Positions 8,448 through 19,400 of a DNA stretch of 39,514 nt are shown in pieces. The notes under the pieces were generated by a model. The model was not told the origin of the DNA. It worked only from the letters and a program-made list of their open reading frames with translations, and did not search any database. The position numbers and the translations under genes are program-made. The DNA lies in assembly GCA_030729785.1 (NCBI GenBank), contig JANQWS010000017.1, positions 1 through 39,514 on the forward strand. The letters are read 5' to 3'. Within the stretch, counting starts at the first letter, position 1; each line of letters begins with the position of its first letter. The DNA is from Algoriphagus sp. (GTDB lineage Bacteria; Bacteroidota; Bacteroidia; Cytophagales; Cyclobacteriaceae).

Positions 8448-9159
8448 GCACCAGTTGAGGGTCTATCCCAAAATTCATACTAAAATCTAAGGGAGTCCCT
8501 ACAAAATTGAGGTCTGATTTAACAAATTGATTGTCAGTAGGTTTGGCCAACTTGCAGGAAGCGTGTACCTCTTTCAGATAGCCTGATTCCTTTAATCTTG
8601 AAACATGAGTTACTTTGAGTCCTCCACCAGGAAGGATAATAATTCGCTCTTTGGCTTGCTCCAATAGCGCCATTACCTGTGGCAATCCTTCCTCTATGGA
8701 ATTTTCCCCTCCAGAGGTAAGTACCCGATGAAAACCAAGTTGGATGATTTTTTCCAAGGAACCCGTAAGATCTGCTGAAGCATCAAATGCTCGATGAAAG
8801 GTGCAAGGCTTGGATTCGGCTGCTCGCAACAAGGACTCACAGGCAGACTCGTTAACTGACCCTTGCGCATCCAAAGCACCAAAAACAAAGCCATCTGCTC
8901 CCAAATCTCCTAAAAGTTGGATATCCTGCTTCATTACTAGCAACTCCTTGGGCGAGTAGACAAAATTTCCGCCACGAGGACGAATCATTACAAAAATCGG
9001 AATATCAATTTCCCGCTTCAAAAAACGGAGCATACCCGCACTAGGAGTCTCTCCCCCTTCTGGAAAGTTAGCACATAGCTCTAAGCGATCAATGCCGAGT
9101 TGTGCGGCTTCCAAGGAGGCCTGAAGGTTAAAAACCGGCGCTTCTAAGAGCATACTCAT
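8425..9159 (-). CDS. cutC: CutC family protein (TIM barrel)
   Basis: The 244 residues match the CutC family: LELCANFPEGGETPS (26-40), MIRPRGGNFVYS (58-69), GADGFVFGALD (88-98), CTFHRAFD (119-126), LTSGG, and ILPGGGL. CutC was first linked to copper homeostasis in E. coli, but its biochemical activity is not settled. Here the start overlaps the stop of the glycosylasparaginase gene by 4 nt (ATGA), and the heme/FG-GAP lipoprotein follows. It is therefore co-translated with an amidase acting on Asn-linked sugars, and no copper gene is nearby. The start is ATG. Confidence 0.93.
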   Translation of the reverse strand: MSMLLEAPVFNLQASLEAAQLGIDRLELCANFPEGGETPSAGMLRFLKREIDIPIFVMIRPRGGNFVYSPKELLVMKQDIQLLGDLGADGFVFGALDAQGSVNESACESLLRAAESKPCTFHRAFDASADLTGSLEKIIQLGFHRVLTSGGENSIEEGLPQVMALLEQAKERIIILPGGGLKVTHVSRLKESGYLKEVHASCKLAKPTDNQFVKSDLNFVGTPLDFSMNFGIDPQLVHEFKAIF

Positions 9160-10142
9160 GCCTTAAAATGACTAGCCGAATCAATCAATACATTGCCTGA
9201 TTCAGTTGCTTGAGCATAATTGAAACCCGGATGAACAGCAAAAGCACCTACTTCGCCCTCTTTATTGATGGCCAAAAAACCTGCTTGAATATCTTTGATA
9301 TTTCTATTTTTGGCTACCAACCGTCGAACTGCCTCCTCACAAGCAGCCTGAGGACTTCTCCCCTGTCGCATCAACTCTACAATTAAAAAGCTACCGCAGA
9401 TTCGGATAATAGACTCCCCTAGTCCCGTTGCCGTGGCAGCACCTACCTCATTGTCAACAAATAGCCCAGCTCCAATGATTGGGCTATCTCCTATCCTTCC
9501 ATGCATTTTGTAAGCCAATCCACTCGTAGTGCAGCTTCCCGCCAATTTACCAGAAGCATCCAATCCAATCATTCCGATGGTGTCGTGATTTTCTACATTG
9601 ATAATCGGTTTGTATTGGCTAGTTACCTTCCATTTATCGTATTCCTCCTGCGCTTTGGGACTTAATTTTTCTTCTTCCATAGGAAAGCCTTGTGCAATAG
9701 CAAACTGACGTGCGCCCTCACCTGCAAGCATCACGTGTGGGGTTTTCTCCATCACCGCTCTTGCGAGCGAAATGGGATGCTTGACTTGTCTGACAAAAGC
9801 TACCGAACCACAAGATCCGTCTCCCAACATAATGGAAGCGTCCAGAGTAGTAATTCCTTCCCGATCAGGTAGGCCTTGCAATCCTACAGATAGATTCTCC
9901 AGATCCAATTCCGTGTTCCGCACCCCTGCTTCCACTGCATCCAAAATACTTCCTGTTTCTTTGAGTTTCGCCCAAGCATCCGCATTGGCAGGAACTCCAT
10001 GATTCCAAGTGGAAAGGATAATTGGTTTGGTGCCTGCATTTTTTTTGATAGGAGATGCTTCTGCCTTTAGGGTGGATAGCCCGGGAATCAATAGGGCCGA
10101 GCCCAACAAGGATTGTTTGATAAACTTTCTTCTTTGCGACAT
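9156..10142 (-). CDS. N4-(beta-N-acetylglucosaminyl)-L-asparaginase (glycosylasparaginase), exported
   Basis: This Ntn-hydrolase cleaves the amide between GlcNAc and Asn left after N-glycoprotein breakdown. With ATG at 10142 it has 328 residues and starts MSQRRKFIKQ, a twin-arginine signal (Arg4-Arg5) followed by a hydrophobic stretch to about residue 29. A TTG at 10178 would only bury that signal. The autoprocessing site is HDTIGM (186-191), giving a mature beta chain that begins at the nucleophile Thr188. Supporting segments are WNHGVPANADAW (46-57), SILDAVEAG (65-73), and a GDSPIIGAGLF-type substrate loop. It heads the operon with cutC and the heme/FG-GAP lipoprotein. A plain L-asparaginase or isoaspartyl peptidase of the same family is the alternative. 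Confidence 0.9.
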   Translation of the reverse strand: MSQRRKFIKQSLLGSALLIPGLSTLKAEASPIKKNAGTKPIILSTWNHGVPANADAWAKLKETGSILDAVEAGVRNTELDLENLSVGLQGLPDREGITTLDASIMLGDGSCGSVAFVRQVKHPISLARAVMEKTPHVMLAGEGARQFAIAQGFPMEEEKLSPKAQEEYDKWKVTSQYKPIINVENHDTIGMIGLDASGKLAGSCTTSGLAYKMHGRIGDSPIIGAGLFVDNEVGAATATGLGESIIRICGSFLIVELMRQGRSPQAACEEAVRRLVAKNRNIKDIQAGFLAINKEGEVGAFAVHPGFNYAQATESGNVLIDSASHFKA

Positions 10143-10226
10143 GGGTTGTACTTTAGAATCTGGAAGACAAATTATCAATTTTACATCAATTTACTCCTTC
10201 CTTTCATCAAATCTCCCAACAAATCC

Positions 10227-10988
10227 ATGAGACCCTACATCCTGAAAGAAGCCAGCTGGAAATCACTCCAAACTTTTCGCTACGAGCTTGCCGTTTTACC
10301 TTGGGGAGCCACTGAAGCACACAATTACCACCTGCCTTATGGTACCGATGTCTACGAAGCAGATGCCATTGCTGCAGAAGGAGCACGAAAAGCCTGGGAA
10401 AAAGGCAATAAAGTAGTTGTACTTCCCACTGTTCCCTTTGGCGTAAACACAGGCCAATCAGACATCTACCTAGATCTCAATGTACATCCTAGCACCCAAC
10501 TTCTCTTGCTTAAGGATCTGATCGAGGTTTTTCAACGACAGGGCCTCAAAAAATTATTAATCTTGAATAGCCATGGAGGCAACAACTTTCAGCCTATGCT
10601 TCGGGAACTGGGTTTGAAGTACCCTGATATGCTCCTATTTACCTGCAATTGGTTTCAGGCACTGGAAAAATCCACGTATTTTGAAGAAGGAGGGGACCAC
10701 GCCGATGAGATGGAAACCTCCTTGATTCAGCATTTACACCCAGAACTCGTTGCTCCCTTATCTGAAGCAGGGGATGGAACTGAAAAAAAATCAGTTATCC
10801 GTGGAATTCGTGAAAAATGGGCTTGGGCAGAGCGAAAATGGTCAGAAGTATCTGAAGATACCGGCATCGGAAATCCAAAAAAAGCTTCCCCAGAAAAAGG
10901 AAAGCGCTATTTCGAAGACGTAACTGACAAGGTTGCTGACCTACTAGAAGACCTATGCCAAGCACAACCTGGAGCCTTGTATCGCTAA
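10227..10988 (+). CDS. Creatininase family amidohydrolase
   Basis: This 253-residue metal-dependent amidohydrolase has the creatininase fold. Visible metal-site elements are GATEAHNYHLPYGTD (residues 27-41; Glu30, His32 and Asp41 are likely ligands), LNSHGGNN (113-120) and GGDHADEMETS (155-165). In the wider family the substrate may be creatinine, a formamide or a pterin/flavin precursor; nothing here fixes it. The ATG at 10227 gives the usual short N-terminus. A longer reading from 10113 would run into the divergent gene's signal peptide. It is divergent from the glycosylasparaginase operon (84 nt apart) and convergent with the large FG-GAP gene, with 1 nt between the stops. Confidence 0.92.
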   Translation: MRPYILKEASWKSLQTFRYELAVLPWGATEAHNYHLPYGTDVYEADAIAAEGARKAWEKGNKVVVLPTVPFGVNTGQSDIYLDLNVHPSTQLLLLKDLIEVFQRQGLKKLLILNSHGGNNFQPMLRELGLKYPDMLLFTCNWFQALEKSTYFEEGGDHADEMETSLIQHLHPELVAPLSEAGDGTEKKSVIRGIREKWAWAERKWSEVSEDTGIGNPKKASPEKGKRYFEDVTDKVADLLEDLCQAQPGALYR

Positions 10989-10989
10989 G

Positions 10990-13900
10990 TTAGTCAGGGA
11001 GCTTTAAGGAACTAACTTCGCCTTTGTAATTGATTTTTGACGCCGATTTGACACCGCTAGGCAAGTGAATGGAACGACTAGATTGAGATCCAAAACCTGC
11101 CCCAAAACTCGTATCCATTCGCTGTTTTTTTCCATTCGCCAAGATAAGTTCCACGGCCATCGCATCAGAAGGCACTTTTAAAACTTTTTGTTCTTGTTGA
11201 TTCGCCGTAAAGGCTAGCAATTTGGATCGGTTTTGAGATGCAATGTATAACGGATTCCCTCCAGCCCTAGTAAGTTTGACCAAGGCTTTAGCATCTCCAG
11301 GAACTATAAATCCGCTCTCTCTTGGCGAAATAGCCGTAAAGCCGCCCTCACCATCTCCAAGAAATACCCAACCTATCGCTGCATCAAGCCTACCAATAAA
11401 TACTTCATTGCCGTAATCATTGCCTACTTGGACCAGATCTAAAAACCCATCCATATTAACATCTTCCACTTGCATCCCATACATGGGAGCCAATTGCGCC
11501 TGCCAAGGCAATTCATGAAGGGTAAACTTTCCATTCCCCAAATTCTCCACCCAAACTGATCGATCGTAATTTCCTGTTAGAATACGCGCATCTTTCTTTT
11601 CCTCTTCGGTAAAAAAGGTTTGCTCAGTACTCAAAGCAAAGTATTTGTAGCGATCAAATTTTCGTCTGAACATCGGGCTTTGACCGATCAAGTCATCCCA
11701 AAAATGAGAAGGGTATGACTGATAATCCCCGCCTATTTTTGATTTGTAGTAGGCAAAACTCACGGGATCTACTGATCCATTGGCATCAAAATCTTTTGCA
11801 TAAACCGTATAAGGTTGATTGGCTGTGGGTTGAAAAGGATTGTTGGCACCCAGATTGCCTACTATCCAGTCTGTATCCCCATCTTGGTCCAAATCCGCAC
11901 TAACTACACTATTCCACCAGCCACTGTATTGCTCCAATCCAGTTTCTATAGCCCGCTCAAAGTGCTGCCCTTGATTGATAAACAGGGTAATTGGCATCAA
12001 TTCGCCTACCACAAGTAAATCTACTTTTCCGTCACGATTGACATCAGACCATACAGCATCCGTAATCATTCCAAAATCAACCAACTCTGGTATCCAGGTT
12101 GCAGTTACATCTACCAATTTCCCCCCATCATTCTTGAGCAAATAGGGCTTTTCTGGAAGTGGATATTGACCAATAGGACTACGACCTCCCACAAACACAT
12201 CCAAAAATCCATCCCCATCAAAGTCTGCTCCACGGACAAGAGATCCATTTCCAACTGCAATAGAGGAACTTGGGTCAAATCTAAAATTACCCTTTCCATC
12301 ATTGAAATACACCCGGTCTTGGTATTCTGGAGCACCCGGAGCAAATTCGGCACTTCCGGATACTAAATACAAATCCAAATCCGAATCATTATCCAAATCC
12401 AAAAGGAGTACCCCGGTCACTTCTTGGGTGGTTGATTCGGAAGACGGAAGTACTAAATGCTGGGTAAATCCACCCTCGCTATTTTGCTTGAACCAAGTCA
12501 GCGGAAATCCAGATGACGCCCCTACCACCAAATCTTCCAACCCATCCCCATTGAGGTCTCCAACGGCTAGCGCAGGCCCATATTGTGAGAGTTTGTGGGG
12601 AAGTGTACGCTGGATATTGTAATCGATTTTATCCCCCTCTTGGTGAACAAAAGAAATCCCAACAGCTTCTGAAACTTCTAAAAATAAAGTGTTCCCTTCG
12701 GGCTGTTTCGCCACTGCCACAGAAAACTCCCCTAAAACAGCCTCCAGATAGTCAATGGTAAGCACTTGATTTGCAGAAACTTGTTGAAGGATAGACTCTT
12801 TACCATCTGGCCATTTAACCAACACCTCGTCTACCCTGGCTGAAGAATCCAATCCAAAATGGACAATTGGTTCAACGGAGGACATGTACCCCCTAACCAC
12901 CTGTTGTTCTTGATAGCCAAGATTACCTGCTCCATAACGAACCCAAATCTTTGCCCCCAATCCCATGGGATTTGAATTTGGACCCACAAGCTGAATCCGC
13001 AAATAGTTGGGTCTATCCTGTTGCTGATTTAACTTATTTTCAAATACAAAAGCAGGATCATTGATGTTATTCACTACATAATCCAAATCGCCATCTAGAT
13101 CCAAGTCCACAGTGACTGCACCGTTAGAAAAAGAAGGTTGATTTAAGCCCCAAGCTATCCCAACATCCTCAAAGGTTAGGTCGCCCCGCTGTCGGTAAGC
13201 ATAATTTGGAATTTTTACAATTGGAATAGAGTCCAATAGCTGACGTACCGAAGCAATATTGCCCACGTCAGCACGATAATTGGCAAAATCCTTGTCTGTA
13301 ATATCTCTTGGAAACCCGTTGGTAACCACTAAGTCCCGATGACCATCGTTATCCAAGTCAGCAAATAAAGGCGCCCAACTCCAATCCGTTTGGTACACAC
13401 CTGCCCGCATGCCGACCTCACTAAAGGGAAGACCAGGGCCATTATTAACATGAAGCATATTACGAACGTACTGGTAATCGTAGCCAAATTCTTCGTTATT
13501 CAGGTACGTTTGATAGCTATTCTTACCGATGGTGGTCTTTTTACGGTAGCTATCCTCTCCTAGCATATCGATGGTAATCAAGTCAGGCATTCCATCATTA
13601 TTCACATCGGATAAATCCGACCCCATAGAAAATTGACTTTGATGCCTCAATAATGCCTTTGTTTGGTTGGTAAAAGTCCCGTTTTGATTGTTGAGATAGA
13701 GGATATCATTGGTGATGTAATCATTACTTACATGGATATCCGGCCATCCATCGTTATTGACATCTCCAATAGCCAGCCCCAATCCAAATCCTTCGTAACG
13801 GATGCCTGCTTCCAAGGTCACATTGGTGAACGTACCATCTCCATTATTTCTATAAAATGCATCGTTATTTATAGCTGTTCCATCCGTGACCTTTGCTCTA

Positions 13901-14511
13901 AAATTGGTAGGCTTGGCTACTAATTGCTCGTTGTTGAGCACATACAAATCTAAGTCTCCATCCAAATCATAATCCAGAAATGCGGCCCCCATTGAATTCC
14001 CAGCATCAGCAATGCCATACTGATGCCCCATTTCTTTGAAACTTATCCTTCCGGAAGCATCTTTTCCTTGGTTTACAAAAAGTAGGTTATCCCGCTCCCC
14101 AGGTCCTTTTTTCATGGCAGCAGCTACGTAGATATCCATCCATCCGTCCTGGTTGATATCTACAACTACAGCACCTGTACACCAGTTTCCTAGCGCTAGA
14201 ATCCCTGCTTCTTCCGATACGTCTTCAAATTTAAAATCTCCATTATTGAGGTAAAGGCGATTGGAAACTTGATTTCCCGTAAAAAATAGGTCTGGAAGAC
14301 CATTGTTATCAAAATCAGCAGTGGCCACCCCTCCCCCATTAAAAATATATTCATCTGTCAAGATATTGAAGCTATCTGTTTCGGTGAGCTGATTCACAAA
14401 CGTGATTCCCGTGTCTTCAGGAGACTTCAATTCAAATAATGTTGGAGCTTTCTGGCAGGCGCTAAAGGAAAGAAAAAGAAGGTAAATTGGACTAATTCGG
14501 AGAAATCGCAT
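10990..14511 (-). CDS. FG-GAP/VCBS repeat lipoprotein with ASPIC/UnbV domain
   Basis: This very large lipoprotein (1173 residues) has its lipobox at SFSAC (Cys19). It carries many FG-GAP/VCBS blades with D-x-D/N-x-D-G-type calcium loops (for example DFDNNGLPD, DINQDGWMD, DYDLDGDLD, DVNNDGWPD, DLDNDGHRD), arranged as two propeller-like halves. Between them, at about residues 500-590, is an ASPIC/UnbV domain (LGAKIWVRYG, DEVLVKWPDGKES). A second run of blades follows and the C-terminus is short. Such proteins are common beside SusC/SusD pairs in Cytophagales, where they are assumed to sit on the cell surface and help capture or handle substrate. No catalytic motif is seen. It is downstream of SusD on the same strand, separated by a terminator. 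Confidence 0.9.
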   Translation of the reverse strand: MRFLRISPIYLLFLSFSACQKAPTLFELKSPEDTGITFVNQLTETDSFNILTDEYIFNGGGVATADFDNNGLPDLFFTGNQVSNRLYLNNGDFKFEDVSEEAGILALGNWCTGAVVVDINQDGWMDIYVAAAMKKGPGERDNLLFVNQGKDASGRISFKEMGHQYGIADAGNSMGAAFLDYDLDGDLDLYVLNNEQLVAKPTNFRAKVTDGTAINNDAFYRNNGDGTFTNVTLEAGIRYEGFGLGLAIGDVNNDGWPDIHVSNDYITNDILYLNNQNGTFTNQTKALLRHQSQFSMGSDLSDVNNDGMPDLITIDMLGEDSYRKKTTIGKNSYQTYLNNEEFGYDYQYVRNMLHVNNGPGLPFSEVGMRAGVYQTDWSWAPLFADLDNDGHRDLVVTNGFPRDITDKDFANYRADVGNIASVRQLLDSIPIVKIPNYAYRQRGDLTFEDVGIAWGLNQPSFSNGAVTVDLDLDGDLDYVVNNINDPAFVFENKLNQQQDRPNYLRIQLVGPNSNPMGLGAKIWVRYGAGNLGYQEQQVVRGYMSSVEPIVHFGLDSSARVDEVLVKWPDGKESILQQVSANQVLTIDYLEAVLGEFSVAVAKQPEGNTLFLEVSEAVGISFVHQEGDKIDYNIQRTLPHKLSQYGPALAVGDLNGDGLEDLVVGASSGFPLTWFKQNSEGGFTQHLVLPSSESTTQEVTGVLLLDLDNDSDLDLYLVSGSAEFAPGAPEYQDRVYFNDGKGNFRFDPSSSIAVGNGSLVRGADFDGDGFLDVFVGGRSPIGQYPLPEKPYLLKNDGGKLVDVTATWIPELVDFGMITDAVWSDVNRDGKVDLLVVGELMPITLFINQGQHFERAIETGLEQYSGWWNSVVSADLDQDGDTDWIVGNLGANNPFQPTANQPYTVYAKDFDANGSVDPVSFAYYKSKIGGDYQSYPSHFWDDLIGQSPMFRRKFDRYKYFALSTEQTFFTEEEKKDARILTGNYDRSVWVENLGNGKFTLHELPWQAQLAPMYGMQVEDVNMDGFLDLVQVGNDYGNEVFIGRLDAAIGWVFLGDGEGGFTAISPRESGFIVPGDAKALVKLTRAGGNPLYIASQNRSKLLAFTANQQEQKVLKVPSDAMAVELILANGKKQRMDTSFGAGFGSQSSRSIHLPSGVKSASKINYKGEVSSLKLPD

Positions 14512-14559
14512 AGGTTTCGGAATGCATTTGAACTAGAAATTTACCGATTTTTCAAGCCA

Positions 14560-14604
14560 AAAAAAAGAAAGAAAAAAAGGAGAAGGTCTAAAACCTTCTC
14601 CTTT
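14560..14604 (-). terminator. Rho-independent terminator after the SusC/SusD genes
   Basis: A perfect 9-bp stem GGAGAAGGT (14579-14587) / ACCTTCTCC (14593-14601) with a 5-nt loop is seen. On the minus strand it is followed by a long U-run, read from the A-tract at 14560-14578. It separates SusD from the FG-GAP/UnbV gene and may set their expression ratio. Confidence 0.85.
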
Positions 14605-14625
14605 AATTAGAAAATGAATTCGTGA

Positions 14626-16356
14626 TTAGAATCCTGGATTCTGTGTTAGGATATCAGTACCTACCAAGTCAATTTGATTTTGAGGGATCGGAACCCACTT
14701 AAACTTATCGGTGTAAGTTGCTCCACCAAGAGCAGAAGAAAGCTTAGCACCATCGTAAGCGAAGTAGAAATCCAATTCCTGCTTGGCAGTACCCCAGCGC
14801 TGAAGATCATAGAAACGGTGACCTTCCATACCCAATTCAAGAAGTCTCTCGTGACGAACTGCAGCTCGAGCCACATCCTTATCTGTCCAAGCAGCTGTAT
14901 ACGTGCTAATCTCGTAGTTTGCAGCATTGCTGCCATCTTCTCGCTTCAATAATGAATTGATAGCTCTTGTACGTATACGATTTACGTATTCACGTGCTTT
15001 TTCAGCGCTACCTGCTTCGATTTCAGCTTCTGCAGCAAGCAACAGAATGTCTGCGAAACGAATAATCATGAAGTTGATACCGGTATAGCCTGGAGTCCAA
15101 GAAGAGTTATCCTGGAATGTACCTTTCTCAGACTTAGCATACACATACTTCCGTGGAGAATAAGGTCCTGCATTCGGTTGGTTACGGATCCAAGCTTGGC
15201 CTGGGTGATCCATCCAATCCAAATAAGGAATACCTCTACGACCTACTGTATGATCCAATCTTGGATCAAGTGGTCCAGCATCTGGAGTGAAAGCAGCTCC
15301 TGAAGCCACACCCATGTCGTTCTTTACTTCGTTTGCAGCACTATTGTATGACTTATCCAAAAGTGGAAGTCCGTCCTTAGTTCTGAACGCATTTACGAAT
15401 GTAAAGCTTGGCTGGAAGAATCCGCAGCAGTTACCAGGTCCAGCAGGTCCAGTATTGTAAGGGAAGTTCAAGTCAAACTCAGGGTTGGCATTTGCAACAG
15501 AGCCAGTATTGGCAGAAGACTGATACGCCCAGATAGACTCCTGGTGGTTATCGTTCTTGCCACGGAACATGTCGTCGTAGTAAGGAACCAAATCGTATTT
15601 CAAGCCATTGGAAGTAACGCCATTGGCGATTACATCGTCAAACAAGGATTTTGCTTTGGTAAATTCCTTCGTATACATGTATACTTTACCTAGGTAAGAC
15701 TTCGCAGCCCAAGCATTTACTCGGCCTACTTGAGGCTGAGTTGCAGGAAGCTTTGAGATAGCAAATTCCAAGTCAGCGATAATGAAAGGCCACAAGTCCT
15801 TGTCATTTTTCACTTCTTCCAAACCGCTTCCGTAATCTACTGTCTCGTCCACATAAGGTGTGCGATTGTAGTCACGTGCAAGTTCAAAATAGAAATGCGC
15901 TCTCAAGAATCGAGCCTGTGCTGAAAGTCTTGCTTGGTCATTTGCAGAAATGGCATCACCAGCTTTCGCTACCAACCTCAACACATTGTTTGCTCTGGCA
16001 ACACCTTCGTAAGCCACGTTGTACTTTGAACCCATGTCTCCACCTGCAGCATCGTTTTCAAAACGCTGTATAGGATTGATGGACGTAAAGTCACCCGGGT
16101 CAGTTCCTTTGTTGGCCTCACCCCCTCTAATACTACCCCACACCCAGTTGGATGGAGACCCTAATCTGTTGCCACGTCCGTTTACTTGGGAGTAGGCCGC
16201 GATCAATGCTGCGTCTAGACCAGCCAAAGAAGAAAGCTGATTTTCGGACAATTGACCAACCGGCGGAACTTCCAAGAACTCCTCGCTACAACTCACTGCT
16301 ACTAGCATCGCTCCGGATGCGAGTAGGGCACCGATTTTTAATTTGAAATTTTTCAT
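14626..16356 (-). CDS. SusD/RagB family nutrient-binding outer-membrane lipoprotein
   Basis: This 576-residue surface lipoprotein captures ligand and closes over its SusC partner as a lid. The lipobox is VAVSC (Cys23). Typical SusD features are the N-terminal SEEFLEVPP segment, RAHFYFELARDYNRTPYVDE (helical TPR-like scaffold), WAAKSYLGKVYMYTKEFTKAK, and a C-terminal FADILLLAAEAEIEAG with VRHERLLELGMEGHRFYDLQRWG. These are diagnostic of the family. A CC pair (GNCCGFFQ) falls in the ligand-facing region. The start is ATG, 52 nt downstream of SusC. The nutrient cannot be told from the sequence. No glycoside hydrolase, sulfatase or peptidase gene is adjacent. Confidence 0.96.
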   Translation of the reverse strand: MKNFKLKIGALLASGAMLVAVSCSEEFLEVPPVGQLSENQLSSLAGLDAALIAAYSQVNGRGNRLGSPSNWVWGSIRGGEANKGTDPGDFTSINPIQRFENDAAGGDMGSKYNVAYEGVARANNVLRLVAKAGDAISANDQARLSAQARFLRAHFYFELARDYNRTPYVDETVDYGSGLEEVKNDKDLWPFIIADLEFAISKLPATQPQVGRVNAWAAKSYLGKVYMYTKEFTKAKSLFDDVIANGVTSNGLKYDLVPYYDDMFRGKNDNHQESIWAYQSSANTGSVANANPEFDLNFPYNTGPAGPGNCCGFFQPSFTFVNAFRTKDGLPLLDKSYNSAANEVKNDMGVASGAAFTPDAGPLDPRLDHTVGRRGIPYLDWMDHPGQAWIRNQPNAGPYSPRKYVYAKSEKGTFQDNSSWTPGYTGINFMIIRFADILLLAAEAEIEAGSAEKAREYVNRIRTRAINSLLKREDGSNAANYEISTYTAAWTDKDVARAAVRHERLLELGMEGHRFYDLQRWGTAKQELDFYFAYDGAKLSSALGGATYTDKFKWVPIPQNQIDLVGTDILTQNPGF

Positions 16357-16408
16357 TTATTTAATCAATTATAGTTTCTATAACTCGATTCAAAATTAAT
16401 TGTTTGGC

Positions 16409-19400
16409 TTAGAAGCTCAAATTCACACCGAAAGTCCAACCTCTAGTAACAGGGTAGTTTCCGATATCAATACCGAACGTCAAGTCAGCGTCACCACCAA
16501 CAGCCGGATCCAAACCTTCATAACCAGTCAAGGTAAATAGGTTGTTAACAGAAGCAAAAACTCTTGCTCTTTCCATTTTCAATTTCTGCAATACACTAGC
16601 AGGTGCTGAGTATCCCAAAGTCAAGTTCTGCAATCTCAAGTAAGATCCATCTTCCACATAGAAAGAGTTGGCTACGTTAGAAGTAGAGAAGTTAGAAACT
16701 CGCTCCACTACAGGAATGGTTGCATCCAAGTTTTGAGGAGTCCAAGCATTCTTCAAACGATTTGAAATAGCTGCACCCTCAAAAGTCTGGAAGAAGTCAG
16801 TAAACCAACGAGATTGATTCCAGATTTCGTTACCAATAGAGGTATATAAGTAGGCAGAAAGGTCAAATCCTTTGTAGCCAACCGTGAAATTCATACCTCC
16901 TGTAAAATCAGGAACTGGATTTCCAAGGAATACGCGATCGTCAGGAGTGATTTTACCATCCTTGTTTACATCTTCAAACTTGAAGCGACCAGGAGCGGCA
17001 CCATCTTGAGTAGCATGGCTTGCCACATCTTCCGCATTTCTAAACAATCCAAGTGTGTTGTATCCGAAGAAAGAGGAAAGTGGCTGACCCACCGCATTAC
17101 GGATTGGCTGAATACCTCGATAAGAAGGGTTAACAGAAGTAATGAAGTCCAAACCAGGAGACAACGAAACAATCTCGTTCTTCAAAGTAGATCCGGTAAC
17201 GGTCAACTCATATGTCAAATCTGTGGTCAAATTACCTCTAGTAGTTACCAAAAGGTCTAGACCTCTGTTCAACATTTCTCCAATGTTTACTGCTGGAGGG
17301 GAAGCATTGCTACCCGCAGTCAAAGGAATCGGAACTGTAAACAACAAGTCTTTGGTATCTTTCTTCCACCAGTCAAAGATCACATCCAAACGACCGTTGT
17401 AGAAAGTACCGTCAAAACCGATGTTTTGCGTTACAGCAGTTTCCCACTGAGCGTTAGGGTTACCAATTCGAGATCTTCTGAAACCAATGATTGCTCCAGA
17501 GTTAGAACCTGTAATATCGTAAGAAGATGCCCCTACGTTACCTGCGAACAAAGAGAATTGGTTGTTCGGATCTACGTTGTTGGAGTTACCCATTTGACCC
17601 CAACCACCACGGATTTTCAAATCATCAATCCAAGTTGCTCCTTGAAGGAAGGACTCAGAAGACACTCTCCATGCGGCAGAAAATGCTGGGAATACACCGT
17701 ATCTCGCATTTGCACCGAATCGAGAAGAACCGTCACGACGAACTACTGCACTCAAGATGTATTTGTCATCAAAAGTATAACGTAATTGACCAAAATAAGA
17801 GTTAAAGTTAACCCCTTTGAATTGGTCAGAGTTTACTTGACGTGTACCTACTGGTAGATTAGAGATTGTAATGAAATCTGGATCAGTAGAGAATGGATTT
17901 TGTCCATTGGCACTAATGTTTTTTCCAGCACCAGAGTTCAAAGCTTCCTGACCAATCAAGGCATTAAAATCATGCTTACCGATTTTCTTCTTGTAAGATA
18001 CGGTGTTGGTGAATGTCCAACCAAAGTTGAATCCAGCACCTTCATTGTATCCAAAGGCAGAGTTGTTCTCTGAGTTTTCGTATTGAAGTCTAGAATAGCC
18101 ATAGAAATAGTAGTTATTGTATTGACCACCCACAGAAGTTCTGAAGGTCAGGTCATCAATAATATCCCATTCTGCATACACGTTACCGAAAGCATTCGCG
18201 TTGAAGTTTCTGTTGTTGTCCTGACCGTCTCGGTTGGCAACTGGGTTTCTTGGGTTGTTGAAACCTCTTGAAGCTGTACCTCCATAGCCACCAAACTCAT
18301 CGTATACTGGGATGATGGATGGCATACGGAAAGCTTGCAAGATGTCGTTCTCATCATCAGATACACCACGACCACCAGTACCCCCTTGCTGACCCAATAC
18401 CTGACGGTAAGTCGCTTGGAAGTTCTGACCAACGCGGATTCTGTTGGTAACATCAAATTCAGAATTGGCACGCAAAGAATATCTTTTAAAATTGTTGCCA
18501 ATCATGATTCCTGCTTGCTCCTGAACACCTAAACCAATGTAGAATCTGGACGTTTCAGATCCCCCATTGAAGCCCAAAGAGTGTCTAGTCAAAGGAGCCA
18601 TACGGGTTAAAGCAGCATACCAATCGGTTCCTTCACCTGTCATTGCTCTAGTCAATTGACGAATAGTTCCTGCTGAAGGATCTACGTTATACCACTCCCG
18701 CTGCTGATCGATTTGTGCTTGTGATAGTGGACCTGGCTGACCAGACAACACTCCATAAGCGCCAGAAGTAGGGTTTTTTGTAATTAAACTTAAGTAATAC
18801 GGCATTACTGGCGTAGCACCTGTACCAAACTGTGGATGTCCATAAGCTGGAGCACGGTTCTGCAAGGCAGCTGTGTTTTTTTCAGCCAACCAAGTGATGT
18901 CTGCATAGCCTTGTGGATTCAACATATCTAAGCCTGTGCCTGGATCAGTGATCCCATACATACCATTGTAATCTACACGTAGCTTCTTGTCTCTAGCACC
19001 ACGCTTGGTAGTGTAGACGATAACACCGTTTGCGGCACGAGCACCATAAATGGAAGCTGCAGCAGCATCTTTCAATACAGTAGTGGACTCGATGTCGTCA
19101 GGATTCAAGAAATCTGTAGATCCAGTAGGCAATCCATCAACAATATACAAAGGCTCGTTACCCCCGAAGGCGCCGAAACCACGCACACGAATAATGGAAG
19201 AAGTACCTGGCTGACCGTTGGTGATGACTGTTACACCTGAAACACGACCTTGAAGGGTCTGCTCGATGTTACCAGTTGGAATTACGGTCAAATCCTTTGG
19301 ACTAACTGTTGAAATCGCACCTGTGGTTTCTCTTCTTGAATCGATAGAGTAACCAGTTACTACGAGTTCAGTAAGCGTTCTTTCATCGGGATTCATGGTG

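Noticed and set aside
10113-10226. Longer creatininase-family protein starting at 10113
   Set aside because: The extra 38 residues overlap the divergent glycosylasparaginase signal peptide; the ATG at 10227 fits the family.
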